Shown one piece after another: positions 11,383-23,700 of a stretch of DNA of 64,000 nucleotides (the first letter of the stretch is position 1; each line of letters begins with the position of its first letter). This DNA comes from Callipepla californica brunnescens (lineage: Eukaryota; Chordata; Aves; Galliformes; Odontophoridae), in contig JALIRH010000076.1 of NCBI GenBank assembly GCA_023055505.1, positions 1,934,001 to 1,998,000 of the forward strand, written 5' to 3'. Below the pieces are notes generated by a model. That model saw only the letters and a program-made list of their open reading frames with translations. It was not told the origin of the DNA and ran no database searches. Both the position numbers and the translations under genes were made by a program.

Positions 11383-12747
11383 GTTAGGGTTAGGGTTTAG
11401 GCTAGGGTTAGGGTCAGCTTCAGGGTCAGGGTTAGGGCAAGGGTTAGGTTTTGGTGTAGATTTCGGTTTAGGGTAAGGGTTAGGGATAATTTGAGTGTTA
11501 GCGTCAGGGACAGAAGTAGGTGAAGTGTTCATGTTAGGAGTAGCATTAGGGTTAAGTTTAGGGTTAGACTTAGGATTGGATTTGTATGTAGGGTTAGGGG
11601 TAGGGTTAGTTTGAGTGTCAGGGTGAGGTAAGGGGTAGGCCTCGGGTTTGGCTTTGTGTTAAGTAAAGGTTTAGGAATAGTTGTAGGGTTAGTGTTTGGA
11701 TTAGGATTTGGTTTAATATTAGGAACATGTTTTGGGATAGATTTAGGTGAGGGTTGTGGTGATCTGATGCTTTTGGTTAGGTTTAGGGTTGGGCTTCCAC
11801 TTGGGTTTTGTGGTAGGGTCTGAGTTTGGGTTAGGGTTAGGGTAGAGTTAGAATTAGGATTTGGGAAATGCTTCGAGTTCTGTTTAGGGTAAGGATTAGT
11901 GTTAGATTTAGGGTTTGAGTTAGGGTTAGGATTATGGTTAGGACTAGGGTTCTGTTAGGTTTTGGGTTAGGGTTATGGGTAAGTTTGTTTTAGTACTAGG
12001 GTAAGGTTATGTTTAGGGTTAGGGTTACGATTAGGGAAAGATTTAGTGATACAGTGTTAGGGTAAGTTTAGGTTATGGAATAGGGTTAGGTGTAAGATTG
12101 GGTTTAGTAATAGGGTTAGGTTTAGATTCTGGGTTAGGGTTAGAGATAGGGAAAGGGTTTGGGATTGTTTTAGGTTTTGGATTAGGTTTAGGATTAGGGT
12201 TAGGGAAAAAGTTTTTCTCAGTTTTATGATTGTGTTTAGAGCTAGGATTAGGTTGAGTGTTCATGTTAGCATTAGGGGAAGTTTTAGGTTTAGGTTTAGG
12301 TTTAGGATGCGATGTGTGTTTAGGGTTAGGGGCAGGGTCAGTTTGAGTGTAAGGGTCAGATTAGGGTTAGGCCTCTGGTTAGGGTTAAGGTTAGGAATAG
12401 GATTAGGTTTCAGGTTAGTGTTAGGGTTAGGCCTGGGATTGCTGTTAGGGTTAGGTTAAGGTAAGTCTTGTGGTTAGGGTTAGGTGTAGGAAAAGGGTTT
12501 TGGGGATAGGGATAGTGTATAGGTAAGGGTTAGAATTCGATTTAGGATTAGGCTTAGGGATAGGGTTTGTTTGAGTTCTAAGGTTAGATACAGCATTAGA
12601 ACTAGGTTGAGTGTCAGTGTTAGGATTAGGGTTTGGGTTACTGTTGAGGATAGGAATAGGGATAGGTTTAGGGTTATGCTTAGGGTTCAGGCTAGGTACA
12701 GGGTTCGGGTTAGGTTTAAGGTGAGTGTTAGGCTTAGGGTAAGGATT
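11383..12747 (+). repeat. Degenerate TTAGGG telomere-like array
   Basis: TTAGGG, TTTAGG, TTAGGT and TTAGGA hexamers are mixed with many point variants. The G-rich strand is the plus strand. The array joins unique DNA on the left and an ERV LTR on the right. Its divergence marks it as an old interstitial or subtelomeric array, not an active telomere. Arg/Val/Gly- or Pro/Asn-rich open frames here are repeat artefacts. Confidence 0.93.
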
Positions 12748-13294
12748 GTGGTAAAAATGAGTTCTCTACTTGTTAATCAAACCGACTCGAGACAGATGTG
12801 TCCGTGTTTTTCAGCGTGTTTTTTTTTCTGAGAACTATGTAGTTTGTAGAAGTCTCAAAAGAGATATATCGATGTTTTGTCTAAAAACTGTAGTTTGTGC
12901 AAGTTGGAGCCACAGCGCTTAGTTCTAACACCTGGACAATGAACAACAGATAGCAGTGACCTTTGGAGAAACTGCAAAAGAAAAAGAAGTGAAAATCTCC
13001 TCTTGAGCGCGCGTGATCGGAGCTGAGGAAAACTATGGCCTTCATCATCTCGATCGCCAGGAGGCAGAGAACGACCCCCAGATAACAGCCAGCGCAGCCC
13101 AGGAAGAGAAAGATAAGACGTGAATGCAGAGATAAGGGACAATGAAAAGAGGGGTTGGGGGGCCCTGTTGAGCACCTCTGGTGCAGAGGAGACTCCCAGC
13201 CGCCCAGCGCTGTTCCGCTCATTTCTTGCTTGCTCAATAAATTCCTTACTGTTGGCAACAGTTGGTGCGTATCGTTCTCTTCACACCTCTAACA
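12748..13294 (+). mobile_element. LTR of a class I ERV
   Basis: The right edge is fixed: TCTAACA ends at 13294, three bases before the primer-binding site. A polyadenylation signal AATAAA is at about 13236, with R/U5-like sequence after it. The left edge is uncertain: TGTGG at 12748 or TGTTA at 12771 are candidates, the latter forming an inverted repeat with the TAACA end. No partner LTR remains, so target duplication cannot be checked. Confidence 0.78.
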
Positions 13295-13297
13295 ATT

Positions 13298-13315
13298 TGG
13301 TGCCGTGACTCGGAT
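13298..13315 (+). other. Retroviral primer-binding site, histidine tRNA type
   Basis: The 18 bases TGGTGCCGTGACTCGGAT are complementary to the 3' end of tRNA-His, the same primer class as human HERV-H. They lie directly after the LTR and set the plus orientation of the element. Confidence 0.88.
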
Positions 13316-13392
13316 CCAGGCGACTCTGCTGTGGAATTCCCACTCCAGGGGAGCACCCCGTCTTCGGACGGCCCCTGGGCTGGGGAACTTCT

Positions 13393-14850
13393 GTGCAGAG
13401 ACCTGTAGCTCCGAACTCTAGGTACAGCTCGCAGGTAAAGCTACCGGACATACCACTAGAAAGTCCCCTAGGTTTAATGTTAAAACATTGGGGTGATTCT
13501 CCCTCTAGACGAGGAAAGAGTGAGGTGAAGATGGTACATGACTGTATGGAGGTATGGGGAGGAAAGCAGAGAAGGGCAGATCAGCTGTTCTGGCCAGTAT
13601 TTGGGTCCTTTGAGGACCGGATCTGCCAGGCTCTAAACGCTTATGCAAATGAAAAACAGCCTTTGAATCTGGAAGATGGTGAGTATGCAAACGATGTGTA
13701 GAATCTGATATTGGAACCTTTCTGTTCCCCCTAATTAAAAAAAGGAATACAACAGAGGAGGACATTATACACTATCCCCCCGCCTTACGCTCCCCCCGAA
13801 CAGAATCCAGCGGCTCCGCCGGAGCAAGCTGAATCTGACTTGGGAGATGAACCTGAATGTGAACCCCTAGACTTCCCTAGGAGAAGGATCACTAGAAGGC
13901 AAGCTAGGCAGGAGAGAGGTCAAGGAGGAAACGTTCTCCCTTTAAGAGAAATACCTGTAGCTACCGGAGGATCAAAGCCAGGAGCTGGCTATGTTTCAGT
14001 TCCCTTCAACTCAGGAGATACATAAGGGAATTTCAGAAGGAGATGGGGAATTTGCTGGAGGATCCTTGAGGGGTCTCCGAGAGGCTAGATCAATCTTCAG
14101 GTCCCAACCATTAAACTTGGGATGAAACACAGGCAATTTTGGGCATACTATTTAGAGCAGAAGAAAGGGATATGATCAGGAGGGCAGGTACGTGAATCTG
14201 GGATCAGCAACACCCGTCTGGCCCAGGAGCAGATCTAAAGTGACCCTTACAGCGGCCCAATTGGGATAATCAGAGCCAGGAACATGGTACTCACATGGCA
14301 GATTTGCGAGTTCTTATTATTCAAGGGATTAGAGAATCTGTCCCTCGGGGACAGAATATCAATAAGGCAAATAAGGCAAGCAACGGAAAAAAGATGAAAC
14401 TCCTACTGAGTGGTTAGAGAGACTATGCAGAAATGTACAGTTCTATTCAGGATTAGATCCTGCTACCCCGTGGGGCGAGCTCTCCTGAAAACGCGGTTTG
14501 AAGCTAGGTCCTGGACAGATATTGGAAGGAAACTAGAGAAGCTGGAGGACTGGCAGGAGAGAGGATTAGATGAATTGCTGAGAGAGGCTCAGAAAGTATA
14601 CGTTAAGGAGAGAGGAGGAGACTCAGAAGAGGCAAGCTGGAAGTCTGATAGCCGCGGTAAGAGAAGGACAGAAGGGGGCGTTCCAGGCAAGGAGAAGAGG
14701 GAATATTCCTCGGGCAGAAAATGCGCTTCAACCCAAGCAGAACAGACCCAGAGATATGAGGACAGTTGAATGCTTCTACTGTCAGAAAAAGGGACACATG
14801 AAGAAAGACTGTAGAAAGAGAATCTGGGACGAGCAAATGTTTCAGGAGGA
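13393..14850 (+). pseudogene. gag: Class I ERV gag remnant
   Basis: The plus strand holds broken gag pieces in order: a matrix-like segment with ESPLGLMLKHW at about 13460-13490; a proline-rich region with a PPPY late-domain motif at 13777-13788; a capsid C-terminal part around 14410-14600 with charged helices; and a CX2CX4HX4C zinc knuckle at 14771-14812. Stops and frameshifts occur after the matrix part (about 13701), after the late-domain region (about 14025) and through the capsid. A single zinc knuckle plus PPPY fits gammaretrovirus-like class I gag. The start codon is not clear. Confidence 0.8.
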
Positions 14851-15349
14851 CTGAGGGGGTCAGGGACTCTATGTGCTGGGGACCTGGGAAAGAAACAAGC
14901 CCTTGATAAAATTGAAATTGGGTTCTCAGCGTCAGGAAATGGAATTTTTGGTAGAGTCTGGGGCAGAAAGATCGACTGTTCAATATTTACCTCGAGGATG
15001 TTCTTTATCCTCGGAAGATCTACAAGTAATTGGAACAAAAGGGGAACCTTTTATGGTACCTGTTGTAAAGCAGGTAGAAATGGAATCACCTAGCACCTAT
15101 GGAACTGAGTCTTTTTTATTGGTACCTGAAGCAGAATAGAATTTGCTAGGGAGAGATTGAATTGTGGAGTTAGGAATAAATTTGGAAGTAAAAGATAGAG
15201 AATTAACTGTTCAGCAACGTACTCTAACGATAGAAGATGAGGCTAGAATTAACCCAGAAGTTTGGTAGAGTCCAGAATCAGTAGGGAAGTTAGACATAGA
15301 ACCCTTTGAAGTGATTCTAAAGGACCCAGGCATTCCAATTAGAGTGAAA
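14851..15349 (+). pseudogene. pro-pol: Class I ERV protease and start of pol, truncated
   Basis: A protease-like frame (14873-15139) has VESGAERS where retropepsins have D-S/T-G-A: the catalytic Asp codon is GAG (14954-14956), so the enzyme would be inactive. The C-terminal NLLGRD-like motif follows a stop at 15137-15139, and another stop lies near 15267. The first pol residues are then cut at 15349-15351, where AAGGCCTAACC joins CCCTAA-type repeats. The rest of pol, env and the 3' LTR are missing. Confidence 0.77.
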
Positions 15350-15350
15350 G

Positions 15351-17500
15351 GCCTAACCTTTCTCTCACCCTAACAATCAAAGAAAACCTATTCCTAAACC
15401 TAATCCTAAATCTAGTCCTAACCCTAACCCTCACCCTTAATCTAACCCCAACCCCCACCCAGAAGCTAACACTTAGCATTGTACAATACCTAAACTTACC
15501 CCTAATCCTTATCACTAAACCTAAAAGGAACCTGAAACATAGTGCTAAATCCGAACCCTAACCCTGAAGACTAACGCTAACAATGAACCAATTCCTATAC
15601 CTTTTCCTTCCTCCAAATTGATTCCTAGCACTAACCCTAACCCTACATTAACCCAATCCTAACCCTAACCCTAACCCTAGCCCTAAACTACATTAACCCT
15701 AACCCTAACCCTAACCCTAACCCTAGCCCTAACCTAACTCTAACCCTAACCCTAACCCTAAACCTAATGCTAACCCTTACCCTACCCAAACCCTAACCCT
15801 ACCATACCCTAACCCTAACCTACCCTAACACTAACCCTAACCCTAACCCTAAACCTAAACCTAAACCTAACCCTAACCCTAATTCCTAACCCTTACCTTA
15901 ACTGTATCACAATCCCTATCCTAATTCTTACCCTAACCCAAACCCTTAACTAACCCTAACCCTAACCCTAACCCTAACTCTAACCTTAACCCTAACCCTA
16001 ACCCTAACCCTAACCTAACCCTAACCCTAATCGTAACCCTAACCCTAACTCTAATTCCTAACCCTTACCTTAACTGTATCACAATCCCTATCCTAATTCT
16101 TACCTTAACCCTAACCCTAACCCTAACCCTAACTCTCACCTTAACCCTAACCCTAACCCTAACCTAACCCTAACCCTAACCCTAACCCTAACCCTAACCC
16201 TAACCCTAACCCTAACCTCAACCCTAACCCTAACTCTAACCTTAACCCTAAACCTAACAATAAATTTAACCCTAACCCTATCACTAACCCTAACCCTAAT
16301 TTTACCCTAACCCTAAGCATACCCTAACCCTAACCCTAACCCTAACCCTAACCCTAACCCCAACCCTAACCTAACCCTAACCCTAACCCTAACCCTAACC
16401 CTACCCTAACCCTAACCCTAACCCTCTCCCTAACAATAAATTTAACCTTAACCGTAACCCTAACCCTAACCCTAACAATAAATTTAACCTTAACCGTAAC
16501 CCTAACCCTAACCCTAACCCTAACCCTAACCCTAACCCTAACCCTACCCTAACCCTAACCCTTACCCTAACCCTAACCCTAACCCTACCCTAACCCTAAC
16601 CCTTACCCTAACCCTAACCCTAACCCTTACCCTAACCCTAGCCTAACCCAAACCCTAACCCTAACCCTACCCTAACCCTAACCCTAACCCTACCCCTAAC
16701 CCTACTTTACCCTAACCCTAATCCTAACACTAACTCTAACTTTATTCCTTACCCTAACACTAATCCAATCCCGTACCCTAACCCTAATCCTAGCCCTAAC
16801 TCTAACTTTATTCGTAACCCTACCCCTAATCCAAACAATAACCCTTACCCTAATCAAACCCTATCCCTATTCCTTACCCTTACCCTAACCGTATCACAAT
16901 CCCTATCCTAACTCTTACCATAACCCAAACCCTAACCTAACCCTAACCCTAACCCTAACCCTATCCCTAACCCTTACCCTAACTCTAACCCTACCCTAAC
17001 CTTAACTCTACCCTAACCGTATCCCTACCCTAACCCTAACCCTAATCCTAGCCCTTACTCTAACTTTATTCCTAACCCTACCCCTGATCCAAACACTAAC
17101 CCTAACCTTAATGTAACCCTAACCCTATTCCTAACCCTTACCCTAACTGTATCCCATTCCCTATCCTAACTCTTACCATAACCCTAACCCTGATGCTAAT
17201 GCTAACCCTAACCCTGAATCTAACCCTTACCCTAACCCTATCCCTTACCCAGAAGCTAACACTTAGCGTTGTACAATACCTAACCGTACCCTAACCCTAT
17301 CCCTAAACCTAAAAGGAACCCAAACTCTAACCCTAAATCTGTCCCTGAGCCTAACCTTCAACCTTACCCTAACCTTAACCCTAACCCTGTTCCATTCTCT
17401 AAACATATCTGTAAGCATTACCTTCATCCTAACTCGAACTCTACCCTAACCCTATCCCTTTGACCCCAACACAAAACCCAGATTGAGCCTGACCCTAACC
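15351..17500 (-). repeat. CCCTAA-type array of copy A
   Basis: Mostly CCCTAA with CCCTA, CCTAA and CCCTTA variants. Islands such as GTATCACAATCCCTATCC recur at about 15905 and 16077 with 172-bp spacing and, in variant form, near 16908 and 17150. The C-rich strand is plus. No gene is present. Confidence 0.92.
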
Positions 17501-18999
17501 TAGGTAGCATAAAGTGTATGTAGGGTGAATTTGAGTTTTAGGGTCAAAGTTAAATTGTTAGTTTTAGGGTTAGGGTGAAGGATTGCTTTAGTTCTAGTAT
17601 TAGGGTGTTTGGGGTTAGGGTTAGGGTAAGGATTTTGGAGTGGATTAGGTTTAGGGTCAGGTTTGGGGGAGTTTTGGGGTTAGGGTTAGATTTAGGATTA
17701 GGGTTAGCAAAAAAGGTGTTTTAGTTTTAGTTTAGGTTAGTGCTAGGATTAGGTTGAGTGTTCTTGTGAAGTTTAGGTTTAGGGTTAGGTTTAGGTTTAG
17801 ATTGAGGTTTAGGGTAAGGAGTAGGGTTCATTTGACTTTTAGGGTCAGAGTAGAGTTAAGTCGTGTTAGGGTTAAGGTTAAGAACAGGATTCAGATTCCA
17901 ATTAGGTTTTGGGTTCCTACTAGGGATAGGCCTCAAATTAGTGTTAAGGTTAGGGTTAGGGTTAGGTATAGGGAAAGGGTTAGTGTTAAGGCCAGGGCAA
18001 GTGTATGGTTTAGGGTAAAGATTGGATTTAGGGTTAGGTTTAGATGTAGGTTTGGTTTGATCGTTAGGGTGTGAGAAGGCACCGGCCTTGGATTTCATTT
18101 GGAGATTGGGTAAGGTTTAGGAATAGGAATAACATTGGTGTTTAAAAGATGATTAGTGTTAGTATTAGGGATCGGGTTACGGTTAGAGTTTAGTTAGGGT
18201 TGTTAGTTTTAGAGTGAGGGATAGGGGTATGGTTTGGTCTAGTACTTGGGTTAGGGTTTGGGATAGTCCTAGCATTAGTGTTAGGGTTAGGGTTCCGTTA
18301 GGGTTGTGGTAATCTGATGCTAGGTGTCGGGATTAGGGTTGTGCTTAAATGTGGGTTTGGTTTGAGGGTCAGAGTTAGGGTTAGGGTAGAGTTAGAATTA
18401 GGGTAAGAGTTAGGATTAGGTTTAGGATTAGGATAAAGATTAGGTTAGGATTAGTGTTGGCTTTAGGGTTGTGTCTGGGAGAAGGGTTAGTGTTAGGGAT
18501 AGACTTAGGGTAAGAGTAAGTGTTAGGAATAGGCATAGGTTTTGGGAAAGTTTCAGAGTTTGGACTGGATTTATGATTAGGGTTAGGGACAAAGATTTTT
18601 TGAGATTTGTGATTAGATTTAGGGAGAAAAGTAGGCTGACTTGTGGTGTTAGCAGTAGGTTTAGGTTTAGGTTTAGGTTTAGGATTCCATTTGTATTTCT
18701 TGATCGAGGTTGGGTTAGTTGGAGTGTAAAGGTCAGAGTAGGGTTAGGCCTTGGGATAGGGTTAAGGTTTGGAATAGGATTAGGATTCAAATGATGTTAC
18801 GGGTTGGTGTTAGGGTTAGGGAAAGGTTAGGATCAGGGCTGAGGTCAGGGTTAGGTATAGGAAAAGGGTTAGTGTTAGGGCTAGGGCAATTGGAAGGGTT
18901 AGGCTTAGGCTTAGATATTAGGGTTAGGTTTAGGCGGAGGTTTGGTTGGAGTGTCAGGGTGAGAGAAGGGGTAGGCCTGGGGTTTGGTTTTGGGTTACA
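17501..18999 (+). repeat. TTAGGG-type array of copy A
   Basis: Strongly degenerate G-rich repeats (TTAGGG, TTTAGG, TAGGGT and many variants) following the polarity switch. The equivalents are 22919-24417 and 28088-29586. Open frames rich in Arg, Val and Gly on plus, and Asn, Pro and Leu on minus, are identical between copies only because the DNA is duplicated. Confidence 0.9.
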
Positions 19000-19185
19000 T
19001 CATACAAATCATCCCATACATTAGCTGGGGTGGGAGGTGCAAGGAACAGCCAGCAAAGTGCTGAGTTCATTCCAATCAGAGGACCTGAAGATCGGGTAGC
19101 TACTATCAAACCGTTTGTGTTGCCAATTCCGATGATATTTATGGGGCCCTGATGTTATGGTTCAGTGGGGAGTCACTATCAAGTC
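19000..19185 (+). pseudogene. pro: Class II ERV protease edge in copy A
   Basis: About 186 bp with a protease C-terminal signature (IKPFVLPIP, then a segment equivalent to the W-G-R-D region). The sequence stops at AAGTC (19181-19185) and jumps to CCCTAA-type repeats. The same fragment is at 24418-24603, and in full context at 29587-29772. Confidence 0.8.
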
Positions 19186-20712
19186 CAAACCCAATCCAAA
19201 CCCCAAACCTCCTCCTATTCCTAAACCTTATCTTAACCCTAAACCAAACCCAAACCCAAGGCCCTCCCCTTCTCTCAGCCTAACACTCAAACTAACCTAA
19301 ACCCGAAACTAACCCTACATTTATCCTAATCTTATCCATATTCTAAGGCCTAACCCTACTCTGACCAGAAAGCTCATGTTGTCTAAAATCTACCCCTTAC
19401 CTAAAACCTAAATCGACAAAAAAACCTAACCCGAAACCTCAACCTAACTCTTCTCCTAACTAGAACACCAGCACTTCACCTTACCCTAACTGGAAACCTA
19501 GGACTAAATCCTTACCTTGTCCAGAACCCTATTCCTAACCCAAACCAGAATTCGAACCTCTACCCTAACCAAAACCCTTCCCCTAAACCTAAACCTAATG
19601 CTACCCTCAACCAAACCCTAGCCCTAAATCCTACCCTAAAACCAACACCACGTTTAAGCTCAAACCTCAAGCCTCAAAGAAAGCATCAGATTACCGCAGA
19701 TCTCACCTAACACTAACCCCAATCCAATCCCTACTACTAACCCCAAACCCAATCCAAACACCAAAACTATTCCTATTCCTAAACCTAACACTAAGCCAGA
19801 ACCAAACCCAAGGCCTACCCCTTCTCTCAGCCTGACACTCAAACTAACCTAGACCTGAACGCAACGCTAAATCAAATACTAAAACTCACCCTTAGCCAAG
19901 GCCCTTTTAGGACCCTTCCCTGGTCCTAAAACTAAAGAGAACCCTACCCCTTCCACTAAACCTTCATCTACATCCCTAACCCTTACCCTAAACCTAAATC
20001 TACACCAAAACCTAACCCTAACCCTAACATGTCTTCTAACTGTAAAACTAACGCTTCACCTAACCCGAACTGAAACCCCAGGACTAAACCTTACCTAACA
20101 CCTAGCTATATTCCTAACCCTATCCTGAAACCTAACGTTAACCCTAACCCTAAAAACTTGGAACCAAACCCTAACCCTAACCTAACCCTTATCAGAACCC
20201 TAAATCTAATCCTAACCGTTACCTCAATTGAACTCCAATTCTTCCTGAAATCTAAATGGGACCTTAAAACCAACCCCAGATTGAAGCCCAACCCTAAACC
20301 TAACACAAAGCATTAGATTACCACAGCCATCACCTAACTCTAACCCCAGCCTTAACGCTAATATTATCCCAAACACTATTCCAATTCCTAAACCCAACAC
20401 AAACCCAAAAACACAAAGCCTACAATTCTCACAGCCTAACACTGAAAGGAAACCTAAATCTTACCCTAACTCTAAAACTAATCCAAAGCATGACCACAAT
20501 TTAAACTCTAAATCTACCTTCAAACTAAAGCTGACCCTAACACCAACCTCAAGTAAAAGCCCAACCCTAAGCCTAACACAAAGCATTAGATTACCACAAC
20601 GCTCACCTAACTTCTAACCCCCACCCTAACACTAATACTAAAGCAATCAGATTCCAAATACTAACCCAATTCCTATTCTGAAACCCAAAACTATTCCAAA
20701 AACAAACCCAAG

Positions 20713-23700
20713 GCCTAACCTTTCTCTCACCCTAACAATCAAAGAAAACCTATTCCTAAACCTAATCCTAAATCTAGTCCTAACCCTAACCCTCACCCTT
20801 AATCTAACCCCAACCCCCACCCAGAAGCTAACACTTAGCATTGTACAATACCTAAAAGTACCCCTAATCCTTATCACTAAACCTAAAAGGAACCTGAAAC
20901 ATAGTGCTAAATCCGAACCCTAACCCTGAAGACTAACGCTAACAATGAACCAATTCCTATACCTTTTCCTTCCTCCAAATTGATTCCTAGCACTAACCCT
21001 AACCCTAACCCTAACCCTATCCTAACCCTAACCCTAACCCTAGCCCTAAACTACATTAACCCTAACCCTAACCCTAACCCTAACCCTAGCCCTAACCTAA
21101 CTCTAACCCTAACCCTAACCCTAAACCTAATGCTAACCCTTACCCTACCCTAACCCTAACCCTACCATACCCTAACCCTAACCTACCCTAACACTAACCC
21201 TAACCCTAACCCTAAACCTAAACCTAAACCTAACCCTAACCCTAACCCTAATTCCTAACCCTTACCTTAACTGTATCACAATCCCTATCCTAACCCTAAC
21301 CCTAACCCTTACCCTACCCTAACCCTAACCCTACCATACCCTAACCCTAACCTACCCTAACACTAACCCTAACCCTAACCTAACCCTAACCCTAATCCTA
21401 ACCCTAACCCTAACTCTAATTCCTAACCCTTACCTTAACTGTATCACAATCCCTATCCTAATTCTTACCTTAACCCTAACCCTTACCTAACCCTAACCCT
21501 AACCCTAACCCTAACTCTCACCTTAACCCTAAACCTAACCCTAACCTAACCCTAACCCTAACCCTAACCCTAACCGTAACCCTAACCGTAACCCTAACCC
21601 TAACCCTAACCCTAACCCTAACCCTAACCCTAACCCTAACCTCAACCCTAACCCTAACTCTAACCTTAACCCTAAACCTAACAATAAATTTAACCCTAAC
21701 CCTAACACTAACCCTAACCCAAATTTTACCCTAACCCTAAGCATACCCTAACCCTAACCCTAACCCTAACCCTAACCCTAACCCCAACCCTAACCTAACC
21801 CTAACCCTAACCCCAACACTACCCTAACCCTAACCCTAACCCCAACCCTACCCTAACCCTAACCCTAACCCTAACCCTAACCCTAACAATAAATTTAACC
21901 TTAACCGTAACCCTAACCCTAACCCTAACAATAAATTTAACCTTAACCCTAACCCTAACCCTAACCCTAACCCTAACCCTAACCCTAACCCTAACCCTAC
22001 CCTAACCCTAACCCTAACCCTAACCCTAACCCTAACCCTAACCCTTACCCTAACCCTAGCCTAACCCAAACCCTAACCCTAACCCTACCCTAACCCTAAC
22101 CCTAACCCTACCCCTAACCCTACTTTACCCTAACCCTAATCCTAACACTAACTCTAACTTTATTCCTTACCCTAACACTAATCCAATCCCGAACCCTAAC
22201 CCTAATCCTAGCCCTAACTCTAACTTTATTCGTAACCCTACCCCTAATCCAAACAATAACCCTTACCCTAATCAAACCCTATCCCTATTCCTAACCCTTA
22301 CCCTAACCGTATCACAATCCCTATCCTAACTCTTACCATAACCCAAACCCTAACCTAACCCTAACCCTAACCCTAACCCTATCCCTAACCCTTACCCTAA
22401 CCCTAACCCTACCCTAACCTTAACTCTACCCTAACCGTATCCCTACCCTAACCCTAACCCTAATCCTAGCCCTTACTCTAACTTTATTCCTAACCCTACC
22501 CCTGATCCAAACACTAACCCTAACCTTAATGTAACCCTAACCCTATTCCTAACCCTTACCCTAACTGTATCCCATTCCCTATCCTAACTCTTACCATAAC
22601 CCTAACCCTGATGCTAATGCTAACCCTAACCCTGAATCTAACCCTTACCCTAACCCTATCCCTTACCCAGAAGCTAACACTTAGCGTTGTACAATACCTA
22701 ACCGTACCCTAACCCTATCCCTAAACCTAAAAGGAACCCAAACTCTAACCCTAAATCTGTCCCTGAGCCTAACCTTCAACCTTACCCTAACCTTAACCCT
22801 AACCCTGTTCCATTCTCTAAACATATCTGTAAGCATTACCTTCATCCTAACTCGAACTCTACCCTAACCCTATCCCTTTGACCCCAACACAAAACCCAGA
22901 TTGAGCCTGACCCTAACCTAGGTAGCATAAAGTGTATGTAGGGTGAATTTGAGTTTTAGGGTCAAAGTTAAATTGTTAGTTTTAGGGTTAGGGTGAAGGA
23001 TTGCTTTAGTTCTAGTATTAGGGTGTTTGGGGTTAGGGTTAGGGTAAGGATTTTGGAGTGGATTAGGTTTAGGGTCAGGTTTGGGGGAGTTTTGGGGTTA
23101 GGGTTAGATTTAGGATTAGGGTTAGCAAAAAAGGTGTTTTAGTTTTAGTTTAGGTTAGTGCTAGGATTAGGTTGAGTGTTCTTGTGAAGTTTAGGTTTAG
23201 GGTTAGGTTTAGGTTTAGATTGAGGTTTAGGGTAAGGAGTAGGGTTCATTTGACTTTTAGGGTCAGAGTAGAGTTAAGTCGTGTTAGGGTTAAGGTTAAG
23301 AACAGGATTCAGATTCCAATTAGGTTTTGGGTTCCTACTAGGGATAGGCCTCAAATTAGTGTTAAGGTTAGGGTTAGGGTTAGGTATAGGGAAAGGGTTA
23401 GTGTTAAGGCCAGGGCAAGTGTATGGTTTAGGGTAAAGATTGGATTTAGGGTTAGGTTTAGATGTAGGTTTGGTTTGATCGTTAGGGTGTGAGAAGGCAC
23501 CGGCCTTGGATTTCATTTGGAGATTGGGTAAGGTTTAGGAATAGGAATAACATTGGTGTTTAAAAGATGATTAGTGTTAGTATTAGGGATCGGGTTACGG
23601 TTAGAGTTTAGTTAGGGTTGTTAGTTTTAGAGTGAGGGATAGGGGTATGGTTTGGTCTAGTACTTGGGTTAGGGTTTGGGATAGTCCTAGCATTAGTGTT

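Larger units (their letters stand above)
15351..20712 (+). repeat. Telomere-like segmental duplication, copy A
   Basis: First copy of a unit of about 5.4 kb. It contains CCCTAA-type repeats (15351-17500), a switch at CCTAGG (17499-17504) to TTAGGG-type repeats (to about 18999), a 186-bp class II ERV edge (19000-19185), then CCCTAA-type repeats with AAACC variants (19186-20712). The next copy starts with the same GCCTAACCTTTCTCTCACC sequence at 20713. Outside the purest CCCTAA arrays the copies are nearly identical. Confidence 0.93.
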
